From assembly GCF_000373805.1 (NCBI RefSeq), contig NZ_KB892469.1, forward strand, positions 82,338 to 136,166: DNA of 53,829 nucleotides. Direction: 5' to 3'. The notes under the pieces were generated by a model. It was given only the letters and a program-made list of their open reading frames with translations, ran no database searches and was not told the origin of the DNA. The stretch comes from Corynebacterium pilosum DSM 20521 = CIP 103422. Its GTDB lineage: Bacteria > Actinomycetota > Actinomycetes > Mycobacteriales > Mycobacteriaceae. This document shows positions 8,056-15,502 of the stretch, piece after piece (the stretch's first letter is position 1; every line of letters begins with the position of its first letter). Made by a program: the position numbers and the translations under genes.

Positions 8056-8805
8056 GTGCTTGCCCTTCTTCTCGCAGCTGCGGCCATCGCAGGGTGGGTG
8101 GACGCGGTCATCGGCGGTGGAGGTTTGATCCTGATCCCCGTGCTCATGGCCACCACCGGCATGCCCGCCGCCAGCGTGCTGGCTACGAATAAGGTCGCCG
8201 CGGTCTCGGGCACGGCGTCGGCGGCATTCACGCTGGTCCGCCGCGTCGGCGTGCCCCGCCACGTGTGGCCCTTTGCACTGGCGGCGGCGGTGTGTTCGGG
8301 TGTGGGTGCCACGCTGGCATCGCTTATCGACGATACCTTCATGCGGCCCTTCATCATCGTGTTGCTCGTGGCCGCTGGCCTTTTCGTGGCGTTCAAACCG
8401 TCCTTCGGCCAGGAAGAAGGGGAGGGCGTGGCCGGCCGCACCCGAGTACTGCTGGGTGTGCTGCTGGTCGCGGCCGTGGGGCTGTACGACGGCATCTTCG
8501 GCCCCGGGACCGGAATGTTCCTGATCATGGGTTTTACCGCCATCTTCTCCCAGAACTTCCTGAAATCAGCGGCGATGTCCAAGGTGGTCAACACCGCGAC
8601 CAATGTGGGCGCGCTGGCGGTATTCATCGTGGGCGGCCACGTGCAGTGGGGGCTGGCGCTGGCCCTGGCGGTGGCCAATATCGGGGGTGCTCAGCTGGGT
8701 GCGCGCACCGTGCTGGGAGGCGGGGCGAAGTTGGTGCGCTACGCGCTGCTGACCTTGGTCGTTGTTCTAAGTGTGTACCTGGGCTGGCAGGAGTGGGCGG
8801 CCTAA
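8056..8805 (+). CDS. TSUP-family permease (sulfite/organosulfonate exporter TauE/SafE-like)
   Basis: This ~249-residue membrane protein has about eight hydrophobic segments. The paired TSUP motifs are GWVDAVIGGGGLILIPVLM near the N-terminus and GLYDGIFGPGTGMFLIMGF in the middle. Members move sulfite, sulfoacetate or related anions across the cytoplasmic membrane; the substrate here is unknown. The reading frame is open well upstream into the divergent gene, so the start is uncertain. The GTG at 8056 is preferred because it begins the first membrane segment and follows an AAAAGG-like sequence. An identical copy of the dispersed 12-mer lies inside it at 8322. Confidence 0.8.
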   Translation: MLALLLAAAAIAGWVDAVIGGGGLILIPVLMATTGMPAASVLATNKVAAVSGTASAAFTLVRRVGVPRHVWPFALAAAVCSGVGATLASLIDDTFMRPFIIVLLVAAGLFVAFKPSFGQEEGEGVAGRTRVLLGVLLVAAVGLYDGIFGPGTGMFLIMGFTAIFSQNFLKSAAMSKVVNTATNVGALAVFIVGGHVQWGLALALAVANIGGAQLGARTVLGGGAKLVRYALLTLVVVLSVYLGWQEWAA

Positions 8806-8837
8806 GTATGGCTAAGTATGCTTAGTTGCGCGAGAAA

Positions 8838-8849
8838 TCGTCGTTAAGC
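8838..8849 (+). repeat. Dispersed 12-mer TCGTCGNNAAGC (intergenic copy; family note)
   Basis: This copy, TCGTCGTTAAGC, lies in the tcdA leader. By eye the family TCGTCGNNAAGC has 32 members in the window. Plus strand starts: 1112, 2304, 7517, 8838, 12071, 14022, 18580, 21801, 22924, 26668, 31565, 32279, 34653, 36140, 43183, 43753, 45182, 47023, 50693, 51155, 53377. Minus strand (GCTTNNCGACGA) starts: 5882, 8322, 10243, 11811, 17078, 19020, 19916, 22638, 33170, 40084, 52606. Thirteen are exactly TCGTCGATAAGC. Only this copy and the one at 53377 are fully intergenic; the one at 34653 crosses a stop codon. Confidence 0.8.
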
Positions 8850-8865
8850 AAAAAAGGGGAAGCGG

Positions 8866-9630
8866 ATGCGCTATAGCGAGCGCCATGCCAGGCTGAAACT
8901 GATCCTCCGCGAGGAGGGCCTGGAGAAACTTTTCGGGGCGACCGTCCTGGTGCTCGGCCTTGGTGGGGTGGGGTCGGCGTGTGCGGAAGCGCTGGCGCGT
9001 GGTGGGGTCGGGCGCTTGGTGATCCTGGACTGCGACGTGATCGAAGAATCCAATATCAATCGGCAGGCGCTGGCTTTTAGCTCCACGCTGGGGCGGCGCA
9101 AGCCGGAGGTGATGGCGGAGATGATCCATGAGATCAACCCGGACTGCCAGGTCACCGTCCGCGACATCAAACTGATGCCCGACAACGTGTCCGATGTGCT
9201 CAGTGCGCTGCCGCGGCCGGACTACGTGCTGGACTGCATCGACACCATTTCGCAGAAGCTGGCCGTGGCGCAGTGGTGCGCTGAGCGGGGCATTTACCTG
9301 CTCAGCGCGATGGGCGCGGCGAACAAGCTGGACCCGTCCCACCTGCGCGTGGCCCAGATCCGACGCACACAGAACTGCCCGATGGCCAAGGTGATCCGCC
9401 ACGAGGCGCTGGTGCGCGGGATCCGCGGCATCGAGGTTCTGTACTCGGCGGAGGAACCGGTTCGCGTGGCCAATCCGGGCGCGCGCACGAAAGGGGAGAC
9501 GTTGGGGTCGATGAGCTACATGCCGCCGATCATGGGCCAGATGATGGCCGGAGTGGCCATTCGCCGCCTCGCCGGTCTGGAGCCTTTCCCGAACGCCCCG
9601 CGCATGCGCAAGGAAACCGCCGATGCTTGA
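8866..9630 (+). CDS. tcdA: tRNA threonylcarbamoyladenosine dehydratase (ThiF/E1-like)
   Basis: This 254-residue E1-like adenylating enzyme has the nucleotide-binding VLVLGLGGVGSACAEALARG at about residues 27-46, the Asp-containing ILDCDVIEESNINRQ at about 53-67, and the TcdA-type N-terminus RYSERHARLKLILREEG. By homology it cyclises t6A37 to ct6A in ANN-decoding tRNAs using ATP. The ThiF-type Cys-pair zinc site is absent, as in TcdA. A GGGGAAGCGG sequence before the ATG serves as ribosome-binding site. The gene overlaps the following tatD-like gene by 8 bp, so both are one transcript. A dispersed 12-mer copy sits in the leader. Confidence 0.85.
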   Translation: MRYSERHARLKLILREEGLEKLFGATVLVLGLGGVGSACAEALARGGVGRLVILDCDVIEESNINRQALAFSSTLGRRKPEVMAEMIHEINPDCQVTVRDIKLMPDNVSDVLSALPRPDYVLDCIDTISQKLAVAQWCAERGIYLLSAMGAANKLDPSHLRVAQIRRTQNCPMAKVIRHEALVRGIRGIEVLYSAEEPVRVANPGARTKGETLGSMSYMPPIMGQMMAGVAIRRLAGLEPFPNAPRMRKETADA

Positions 9631-10357
9631 CACCCACTTCCACCTCGATTTTCTTCCTCGTTTTTCCCGCACGGTGCTTATCGACGGGCTCTCCGCCCGC
9701 AACGTGGAGATCGTCGCCCAAACCGTTGTGCCCACCGATTTCGAGGCCGTGCCCGGGGTGCGAAGCGCGGTGGGATACCACCCGTGGTACGTCGATGACG
9801 GCGGGCTCGATGCTTTTGAGGCGGCGCTGCAGCAGACCCGTTTCGTGGGCGAGGTGGGTCTGGATTTCGCACCCCGCCATATGGATTCCGCCGACTTGCA
9901 AGTGGACGTGTTCCGTCGCGTGATGGCGGTGACCTGCGATGCCGCCGCTTCCCGTGGTGTGCAGTATGTGGCATCGATCCATGCCGTGCGCTCCGTGACG
10001 GCTGTCCTTGATGTGCTGGAGGAGCTGCGCGTCGTCGAGCGCGGCGTGGTGCCGATCATCCACTGGTTTTCTGGCACCAGCGACGAACTAACCCGCCACA
10101 TCCGCACTGGTGGCCACATCAGTATCAACCCACGCATGCTCGAGACCAAACGCGGCCGGGCCTATGTTTCCCAGGTGCCCGCGGACCGCCTCTTGCTGGA
10201 GACCGATCTGCCCAGCAGCCCCGGCAACCACGACCCGCGTTCGCTTGCCGACGAAGTCTCGACCTCTTTGCGCGGTGTCGTTGAGAAATTGACCGAACTC
10301 CGCGACGAAGACATGGCCGCCGTGATCGCGGAGAACGAGGCGCGCCTCTTCGCGTAG
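9623..10357 (+). CDS. TatD-family metal-dependent hydrolase
   Basis: The protein has 244 residues in a TIM-barrel amidohydrolase fold. Visible metal ligands are the N-terminal HFHLD, Glu in GEVGLDF, His in IHWFSG and Asp in ETDLPS near the C-terminus. TatD proteins are Mg-dependent 3'-5' exonucleases or related hydrolases. This one is rather short and divergent, so it could have another phosphoester or amide substrate. It overlaps tcdA by 8 bp with its ATG inside the tcdA 3' end, indicating coupling. The 551 bp after it contain no gene, only the repeat region. Confidence 0.8.
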   Translation: MLDTHFHLDFLPRFSRTVLIDGLSARNVEIVAQTVVPTDFEAVPGVRSAVGYHPWYVDDGGLDAFEAALQQTRFVGEVGLDFAPRHMDSADLQVDVFRRVMAVTCDAAASRGVQYVASIHAVRSVTAVLDVLEELRVVERGVVPIIHWFSGTSDELTRHIRTGGHISINPRMLETKRGRAYVSQVPADRLLLETDLPSSPGNHDPRSLADEVSTSLRGVVEKLTELRDEDMAAVIAENEARLFA

Positions 10358-10381
10358 GGGTTTGTGGCAACCAAGCCGCAT

Positions 10382-10548
10382 GCCTGCATTGCAGGCCTCC
10401 TGCGGTTTTTGGTGGCGGATGCCAGCCGCCGGCTGGTTTGGAACCGGCCCATTTGTAAACCGTTATAGTCCTCGCTACATACTACGCGTTGTCGATAGGT
10501 TTTCAACAAGTTGGTCGCACTATGGGCAGAGGACTATATCGGTTTGTG
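10382..10548. repeat. 167-bp imperfect repeat, copy 1
   Basis: The unit begins with the palindrome GCCTGCATTGCAGGC (10382-10396), followed by TGCGGTTTTTGG and a GC-rich hairpin region. It then has TTTGTAAACCGTTATAGTCC (from 10452) and ends in the oppositely oriented CAGAGGACTATATCGGTTTG (from 10527). The end motifs are inverted versions of one another. Copy 2 starts exactly 271 bp downstream. Reading frames through the two copies have similar peptides only because the DNA is repeated; no start or ribosome site supports a protein. Confidence 0.75.
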
Positions 10549-10613
10549 GCCCTGGGCTCCGGCGGCTGACCATCTTGAGGTCCTGGACGACTGGTCGAGA
10601 TAAGTTTTATACG

Positions 10614-10650
10614 TGCAGGTTGGCAATCGCAGCTGATTGATAACCTGCAC
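10614..10650. repeat. Strong stem-loop between the 167-bp repeats
   Basis: GTGCAGGTT (10614-10622) pairs with AACCTGCAC (10642-10650). Inside, CAATC (10625-10629) pairs with GATTG (10636-10640). This gives a 9 bp + 5 bp stem with a 2x2 internal loop and a 6-nt apical loop. No T-tract follows, so it is not a standard terminator. Confidence 0.5.
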
Positions 10651-10652
10651 GC

Positions 10653-10819
10653 GCCTGCATTGCAGGCGTCCTGCGGTTTTGGTGGTGGAGACCGGCCACC
10701 GACCGGTTCGGAACCGGCCTATTTTGTAAACCGTTATAGTCCTCGCTACATACTGCACGTTGCCATTAGGTTTTCAACAGCCCACTCGCACTATAGTCAG
10801 AGGACTATATCGGTTTGTG
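10653..10819. repeat. 167-bp imperfect repeat, copy 2
   Basis: Same architecture as copy 1: GCCTGCATTGCAGGC (10653-10667), TGCGGTTTTGG, the GC-rich middle, TTTGTAAACCGTTATAGTCC (from 10724), and CAGAGGACTATATCGGTTTG (from 10798). In this copy the terminal part contains a clean palindrome, TATAGTC-AGAG-GACTATA. Confidence 0.75.
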
Positions 10820-10828
10820 AAAAGGGGA

Positions 10829-10863
10829 GCACTATAGCCAGAGGACTATATCGGTTTGTGAAA
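10829..10863. repeat. Third, partial copy of the terminal motif
   Basis: GCACTATAGCCAGAGGACTA followed by TATCGGTTTGTGAAA repeats the end of copy 2 about 40 bp further on. Only the palindromic terminal block is duplicated. It lies 46 bp from the 3' end of hrpB. Confidence 0.7.
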
Positions 10864-10908
10864 CAGGGGAAGGCCCCGAAGCGCACCAGCCCCGCACCAG
10901 CCCCGCCC

Positions 10909-13173
10909 CTACATCCGTTTCTTGGTTCGCGCGGTCGCCTGCGCAGTCCACGGATCTTCGGGCCACGGGTGCTTGGGGTAGCGCCCCCGCATCTCTTTGC
11001 GCACGTCTTGGTAGGGCCCGTCCCAGAAACTGCGCAGGTCATCGGTGACGGCGAGCTCACGACCCGCCGGCGACAGCAGGTGGAACAGCACGCGCACCCC
11101 GCACACCTCCGGCGAAGTGGCTAAACCGAAACATTCCTGCAGCTTGACGCGGACAATGGGCCGCCCAGTCGCATAAGAAATCCGTGGATTGGACCCACTG
11201 GGCACGCTTAGGCGGGCGGGCACCAGCTCGTCGAAACGCGAAGCCTCCGGCCAGGGCAGTTGGCGGTGCAGCGCCGGGTACATATCGATCGCGCTTATCG
11301 ACGCACCCTTGGCCAGTTGCATGATCTCCGGAGAGTAGTCGCCCTCCGCGACATCGGGCCACGGCTCGCCTAGGTGTTGGTGTGCGAAGTCCATGCGGTC
11401 CTTCAGCGCTTGGGCCTTCTCGGAAAAAGTGAAGTGCTCCAAACCCACATCGTGGAGTGCCTCCGCGGCTTCAGCGGGCGATAACTTCACAGGAGTTGAG
11501 CTCAGCTCAATAGCCCCGACTGCTTTAACCTTCCGTCCCCGCACCTTGCCGCCGTCGAGGCTGGCGCGCGTTTCTTCAGCGACGCGGTCCTCGGGCACCC
11601 CGCTTAAAGCCGCGGCCGAGCGGATGATGGCCCCGCGTGCGGTGAGCTGCACTTCAGCGGCGGCGATCCACTCCGACGATCGCATGCCGACCAGTGAGGA
11701 GTCGAGCTTCGCCCGCGTGCCCGCCGCTAGCAGGTACTCCTCGCCGACACGCTTGCCCACCCAGCCCGGAAAAGCGCTGGCCACCACGTCGCCGGCGGGT
11801 ACAGGCCCTTGCTTATCGACGAGGCGTGCCAACCTTTCCACCTGCCGTTTTGGGGCGCGCACCTGATCCAGATCGCCCGATAATCCTTCGGCTAGGGCGG
11901 CGACAGTGTTAGCGGCGCCGGCACCATGTATGACCAGTGCCGATGCCAGGCGCGGGTCCAAAGGCATGCGGGCCAGGGTGGTGCCGTGATCGGTAATGTG
12001 TCCGGCATCGTCAACAGCACCGAGAGCTTGAAGTACCTTCTGAGCGTCACGGATGGCAGGGGCGGGTGGATCGTCGATAAGCGGTAAGCCGGTGCCGCGG
12101 GGTGTACCCCACGCGGCCAAGGTCAGTGCCGCGGAGGTGAGGTCGCTGGTGGCGATCTCCGGGGTGATCTCGGGTGCGAAGTGCTGGTAGTCGTCCTGGG
12201 AATAGGCGCGCAGTACTGTGCCGGGGCCGAGACGTCCGGCGCGGCCGGCGCGCTGATCGGCGCTGGAGCGGGCGGTCGATACGGTGACCAGGCCGGTCAT
12301 GCCGCGGGCGGCGTCGCGGCGTGGGACGCGGGCCAAGCCGGCATCAACCACACGGTGCACGCCCGGCACGGTGATGGAGGATTCGGCGATGGTGGTGGCT
12401 ACGACTACTGGTGCGTCGCCGTTGAGGGCCTCGTCCTGTTCCTTGCTGGTGAGGCGGCCGTGTAGGGGCGCTGCGTGGGGGAGTGCCTGGCAGACTAGCT
12501 CTACTTCGCGCGCGCCGGGTACGAAGACTAGCGTTCGCTCGCTGGACTGATTGGTGGCAGCAAGGTCTGCGATGTGTTGGTAGAACTCGCGGGTGCCGCG
12601 CGCGCGGCCCTCGTGCGGATGGTAGCTGATGTCAAGGGGGTGGGTGACGGCCTCTGTCGACAGTACGGTGGCCCCCATGTGATCTGCGAGTGCTTGGGCG
12701 TCGAGGGTGGCGGACATGGCGGCAAGATAAAGGTCCTCGCGAAGGGCGGCGACCTCCATGGCCATGGCCAGAACCAGATCGGTGTCTAACTGGCGTTCAT
12801 GTACCTCATCGACGATGACAGCGCCGATGCCGGTGAGTTCTGGGTCGCGCAGCAACCGGTTAAGCAGCACGCCTGGGGTCACGAACTCCACTAGGGAGGC
12901 GTCGTAATGCTCGCCGCGGATGGAATAACCGACGCGGTCACCCAACCGCGACCCATCCAGCTGCGCCAGCCGACGTGCCGCCGCCCGCACCGCCACCCTG
13001 CGCGGGGCAGTGACCAGTACTTTTCCTGCTATCTTGCTGATCGCCGGAGGAAGCAGCGTGGTTTTACCGGTGCCGGGAGGAGCCTCGACGACAAGGGGAC
13101 CGGTAGCGGGAAGCTGGTCAATGACACCAGCCACGGGAAGGCCGGTGCCGATCGCGTCGAGGTTGAAAGACAT
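10909..13173 (-). CDS. hrpB: ATP-dependent helicase HrpB (DEAH/DEVH family)
   Basis: This ~754-residue superfamily 2 helicase has Walker A GTGKTT near residue 35, VTAPRR (motif Ia), a DEVH motif in VIVDEVHERQ, SAT in AAMSATLDAQ, and the motif VI region STARSSADQRAGRAGR. Family HA2 and HrpB C-terminal domains follow. It is presumed to remodel RNA or RNP in the cytoplasm; the exact role of HrpB is unsettled. The ATG at 13173 is chosen over an upstream in-frame start at 13245: TACACT lies 7 nt before it (leaderless) and the extra 24 residues are not helicase-like. The 3' end faces the repeat region after tatD. Confidence 0.9.
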   Translation of the reverse strand: MSFNLDAIGTGLPVAGVIDQLPATGPLVVEAPPGTGKTTLLPPAISKIAGKVLVTAPRRVAVRAAARRLAQLDGSRLGDRVGYSIRGEHYDASLVEFVTPGVLLNRLLRDPELTGIGAVIVDEVHERQLDTDLVLAMAMEVAALREDLYLAAMSATLDAQALADHMGATVLSTEAVTHPLDISYHPHEGRARGTREFYQHIADLAATNQSSERTLVFVPGAREVELVCQALPHAAPLHGRLTSKEQDEALNGDAPVVVATTIAESSITVPGVHRVVDAGLARVPRRDAARGMTGLVTVSTARSSADQRAGRAGRLGPGTVLRAYSQDDYQHFAPEITPEIATSDLTSAALTLAAWGTPRGTGLPLIDDPPAPAIRDAQKVLQALGAVDDAGHITDHGTTLARMPLDPRLASALVIHGAGAANTVAALAEGLSGDLDQVRAPKRQVERLARLVDKQGPVPAGDVVASAFPGWVGKRVGEEYLLAAGTRAKLDSSLVGMRSSEWIAAAEVQLTARGAIIRSAAALSGVPEDRVAEETRASLDGGKVRGRKVKAVGAIELSSTPVKLSPAEAAEALHDVGLEHFTFSEKAQALKDRMDFAHQHLGEPWPDVAEGDYSPEIMQLAKGASISAIDMYPALHRQLPWPEASRFDELVPARLSVPSGSNPRISYATGRPIVRVKLQECFGLATSPEVCGVRVLFHLLSPAGRELAVTDDLRSFWDGPYQDVRKEMRGRYPKHPWPEDPWTAQATARTKKRM

Positions 13174-13180
13174 GGCTGTG

Positions 13181-13186
13181 AGTGTA
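13181..13186 (-). promoter_or_regulatory. -10 box of a leaderless promoter for hrpB
   Basis: Minus-strand TACACT is followed by CACAGCC and the ATG at 13173. Confidence 0.4.
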
Positions 13187-13229
13187 GTGAATGAACCAAA
13201 CCCTTTCGGAGTGGTATGCAGCAGAATAA

Positions 13230-13254
13230 TATCAGTGATAGGCACTCACTGATA
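13230..13254. promoter_or_regulatory. Palindromic operator-like site resembling tetO
   Basis: TATCAGTGA (13230-13238) and TCACTGATA (13246-13254) are perfect 9-bp inverted arms. The left part, TATCAGTGATAG, is itself palindromic and matches the core of the Tn10 tet operator. It sits between the divergent hrpB and a small membrane gene, so a TetR-type regulator may bind here. No tetR gene is in the window. Confidence 0.4.
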
Positions 13255-13288
13255 ACTGCAAAAGGTGGAAAGGATTTGAGGTGACGGA

Positions 13289-13669
13289 GTGATGCGCACT
13301 GTGAGTCGAAAGATTGATTTCATCCCATTAGTGGTCATTCTGCTCATACCGCTAATAGTAAGCCGGACGATGGACTTCACCAGTTCGGATTCACGCCCAT
13401 TAGTTATCACGATGGGAGTACTTCTAGCGTTAGCCCTTTGCGTCCATGGGCTTCGTTTCCTTCCCGCGACGGAGAGGGGGACGCGAAAGATGGCTACGCT
13501 AGCGGTACTTCTTCTCGGGGTGTGGATTGTCTGTGCGGGGCTCCTCGTAGCTGATCCTATGAATCAGAATCAGGATCTCGTCTTTGACCTCGCGTTAACG
13601 GCCATAATTGCCGTTGCCATCATGGTTTGTGGGTATGCCAAGTTGTTTGCGCGTGGGGGTAATGGTTAG
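13289..13669 (+). CDS. Small membrane protein of unknown function
   Basis: I do not recognise this ~126-residue protein. It has four likely membrane segments at about residues 10-25, 37-57, 68-88 and 100-118, a short acidic loop (TSSDSRP) after the first, and the C-terminus LFARGGNG. The start is either the GTG at 13289 or the ATG at 13292; GAGG about ten bases upstream can serve both. Base composition and codons (many AT-ending codons, CTA, ATA, AGT) look less GC-rich than the neighbours, which suggests recent acquisition. The tetO-like palindrome lies 35 bp upstream and may control it. Confidence 0.6.
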   Translation: MMRTVSRKIDFIPLVVILLIPLIVSRTMDFTSSDSRPLVITMGVLLALALCVHGLRFLPATERGTRKMATLAVLLLGVWIVCAGLLVADPMNQNQDLVFDLALTAIIAVAIMVCGYAKLFARGGNG

Positions 13670-13804
13670 TGGTATCTGTCGAAGCGGTCGGGGCCACGGT
13701 CCCCGGTTGGTGGCTATGAGGACGCGTGCTCTCTTAGAAATACTGCCCGCCAATTGGAAATGAATTATCTCAGTTCAACCCATGTGCAGGAGTTCACATC
13801 TCGC

Positions 13805-13810
13805 TAGGCT
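13805..13810 (+). promoter_or_regulatory. -10 box of a leaderless promoter for the SDR gene
   Basis: TAGGCT is followed by GGGGCC and the ATG at 13817. Confidence 0.4.
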
Positions 13811-13816
13811 GGGGCC

Positions 13817-14533
13817 ATGACCAACACACAGAACAAAAGAATTGCAGTAGTGACCGGCGGCTCCGAAGGTATTGGGGAAGCCATTGCCCGTGCTTTAGCC
13901 AAGGATGAGTGGACCGTCTACGTTGCGGCCCGCAACGTAGACAACATCACCCGTGTGGCAGAAGAGATCGGCGGGATTGCCGTTGAGCTTGATGTGACTA
14001 GCCAGGAATCGGTGGACGCCCTCGTCGATAAGCTTGATCGGGTCGACCTGCTGGTCAATAACGCCGGCGGGGCCCGCGGGCTGGACCCGGTGCGTGATGC
14101 CGACGAGGACGATTGGCGCTTTATGTATGAGGTCAACGTGCTGGGCCTGGTGCGCGTGACCAAGGCGCTGTACGCGAAGCTGATTGAAGCGGAAGGGCAG
14201 ATCATCAACATCGGCTCGATGGCCAGCTTCACCCCCTATGCCGGCGGCGCGGGCTATAACGCCGCGAAGCACGGCGTGCGGGCGCTGACCCGCGCGATGC
14301 GCATTGAGGAGGCCGATAATCCGATCCGGATTAGCGAGATCGACCCGGGGCGCGTGCAGACTGACTTCTCCCGCAAGCGTTTCAAGGGCGATGGTGCGCG
14401 TGCCGACGCCGTCTACGAGGACAAGCTCAACCTCAGCGCGGACGACGTTGCGGAGGCGGTGCGTTGGGTGGCCAGCCTGCCGCAGCACGTGAACATCGAC
14501 ACGATGACCATCATGCCGAGGGACCAGGCTTAG
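13817..14533 (+). CDS. Short-chain dehydrogenase/reductase (SDR)
   Basis: This 238-residue classical SDR has the cofactor loop TGGSEGIG near residue 14, NNAGG at about residues 77-81, catalytic Ser in NIGSMASF, and the YNAAK active-site Tyr/Lys near residue 150. It lacks a signal peptide and is cytoplasmic. The closest well-known relatives are YdfG-type 3-hydroxy acid dehydrogenases, but the substrate is not readable. The start has a TAGGCT box 6 nt upstream. LysE, S4 and VOC genes follow on the same strand with short gaps, some with their own promoters. Confidence 0.8.
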   Translation: MTNTQNKRIAVVTGGSEGIGEAIARALAKDEWTVYVAARNVDNITRVAEEIGGIAVELDVTSQESVDALVDKLDRVDLLVNNAGGARGLDPVRDADEDDWRFMYEVNVLGLVRVTKALYAKLIEAEGQIINIGSMASFTPYAGGAGYNAAKHGVRALTRAMRIEEADNPIRISEIDPGRVQTDFSRKRFKGDGARADAVYEDKLNLSADDVAEAVRWVASLPQHVNIDTMTIMPRDQA

Positions 14534-14543
14534 CCCCGTGAAC

Positions 14544-14549
14544 TAAGAT
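14544..14549 (+). promoter_or_regulatory. -10 box of a leaderless promoter for the LysE-like gene
   Basis: TAAGAT lies 8 nt before the ATG at 14558. Confidence 0.35.
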
Positions 14550-14557
14550 TTCTGCGC

Positions 14558-15193
14558 ATGACCACTGCTTCCCTCCTCACCTTGATTGGTGTGTGGATCG
14601 TCGCGATTGCTAGCCCGGGCCCGGATCTGTTCCAGATCATCCGCATCGGCGCGAAGTCACGCGCCAACGGTGTGGCCTGCGCCCTAGGCATCATGGCGGG
14701 AAACACCATCTGGATCATCGCCTCCCTGCTGGGCTTGTCCGCCCTGATTCAGGCGGTGCCGCAGATTCTCAGCGTGCTCCAGCTGGTGGGCGGCGCCTAC
14801 TTGACCTGGATGGGTGCGATGTCGGTGCACAGTGGGCTGCGGTCGCGCGGTGTCAACGCCGCGCATGTGGTGCGTGCGCCGGAGATGCCGTCGTCACGCG
14901 CGTTCGGGCTGGGCTTAACGACGAACCTCTCTAACCCCAAGGCGGTGCTGTTCTTCGGGGCGGTGTTTGCCCAGTTTGTGCGCCCTGACATGGGGTGGGG
15001 CTGGATGGCGGTCGTCGCGGTCACGCTCGCGGTGGTGGGCGTGATTTGGTTCGTCTCCTTCGCGCTCCTGATCACCATGGTGGCGAAGCCTTTGCAGCGC
15101 TACGGCTGGCTTATCGACATGCTGGCGGGCGTGATCTTTGTGGCGCTGGGTATCTGGATGGTGGTGGAAGGCGCGATGACGCTGTTGGCCTGA
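14558..15193 (+). CDS. LysE/RhtB-family amino-acid exporter
   Basis: This 211-residue membrane protein has about six hydrophobic segments. The family signature is near the N-terminus: IASPGPDLFQIIRIGAKSRA, then GVACALGIMAGNTIW. LTTNLSNPKAVLFFGAVFAQF in the middle is the second LysE/RhtB hallmark. Members export amino acids or related metabolites (homoserine, threonine, lysine); the substrate here is not determined. The S4-domain gene follows after 23 bp. Confidence 0.8.
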   Translation: MTTASLLTLIGVWIVAIASPGPDLFQIIRIGAKSRANGVACALGIMAGNTIWIIASLLGLSALIQAVPQILSVLQLVGGAYLTWMGAMSVHSGLRSRGVNAAHVVRAPEMPSSRAFGLGLTTNLSNPKAVLFFGAVFAQFVRPDMGWGWMAVVAVTLAVVGVIWFVSFALLITMVAKPLQRYGWLIDMLAGVIFVALGIWMVVEGAMTLLA

Positions 15194-15216
15194 GTTTTCC
15201 GTTAAGGTGGTGCACT

Positions 15217-15498
15217 ATGGACGTTGCGATTAACGGAGATTCCATCAAACTCGGCCAATTCCTCAAACTAGCCAACCTGGTCGACACCGGCGGCCACGCA
15301 AAAGAACTCATCGCCACCGGTGAGGTGCTGGTCAACGGTGAAGAAGCCACCCAGCGGGGGCTGACCTTGCACGATGGCGACCAGGTCACCGTTGGTGGCG
15401 TCACCGCCACCGTGACCACCGACGCGGACAGCGCCGACTTTTTCGACGAACGCACCGCAAACGATGACTTTGACCCCGAAAAGTGGAGGAATCTCTAA
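15217..15498 (+). CDS. S4-domain RNA-binding protein (YbcJ-like)
   Basis: This 93-residue protein is essentially one S4 RNA-binding domain: IKLGQFLKLANLVDTGGHAK, then IATGEVLVNGE, with an acidic tail ending in FDPEKWRNL. YbcJ-type proteins are thought to bind RNA, possibly ribosomal, but the role is unclear. The ATG at 15217 has an AAGGTGG ribosome site 6-7 nt upstream; longer in-frame extensions run through the LysE gene and are not credible. It is followed after 4 bp by the VOC gene, so both are probably co-transcribed. Confidence 0.8.
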   Translation: MDVAINGDSIKLGQFLKLANLVDTGGHAKELIATGEVLVNGEEATQRGLTLHDGDQVTVGGVTATVTTDADSADFFDERTANDDFDPEKWRNL

Positions 15499-15502
15499 AC
15501 CC

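Noticed and set aside
10362..10758. Short reading frames sharing a NRYSPRYI-type peptide
   Set aside because: The similarity comes from the 167-bp DNA repeat. They have no ribosome site, differ in start context and overlap palindromes.
10382..10863. CRISPR array
   Set aside because: Only two long units with a 104-bp gap and a partial third; the unit is far longer than a CRISPR repeat and no cas genes are present.
13230..13254. Complete tetracycline-resistance control region
   Set aside because: Only the operator-like palindrome is present; no tetR or tetA gene lies in the window.
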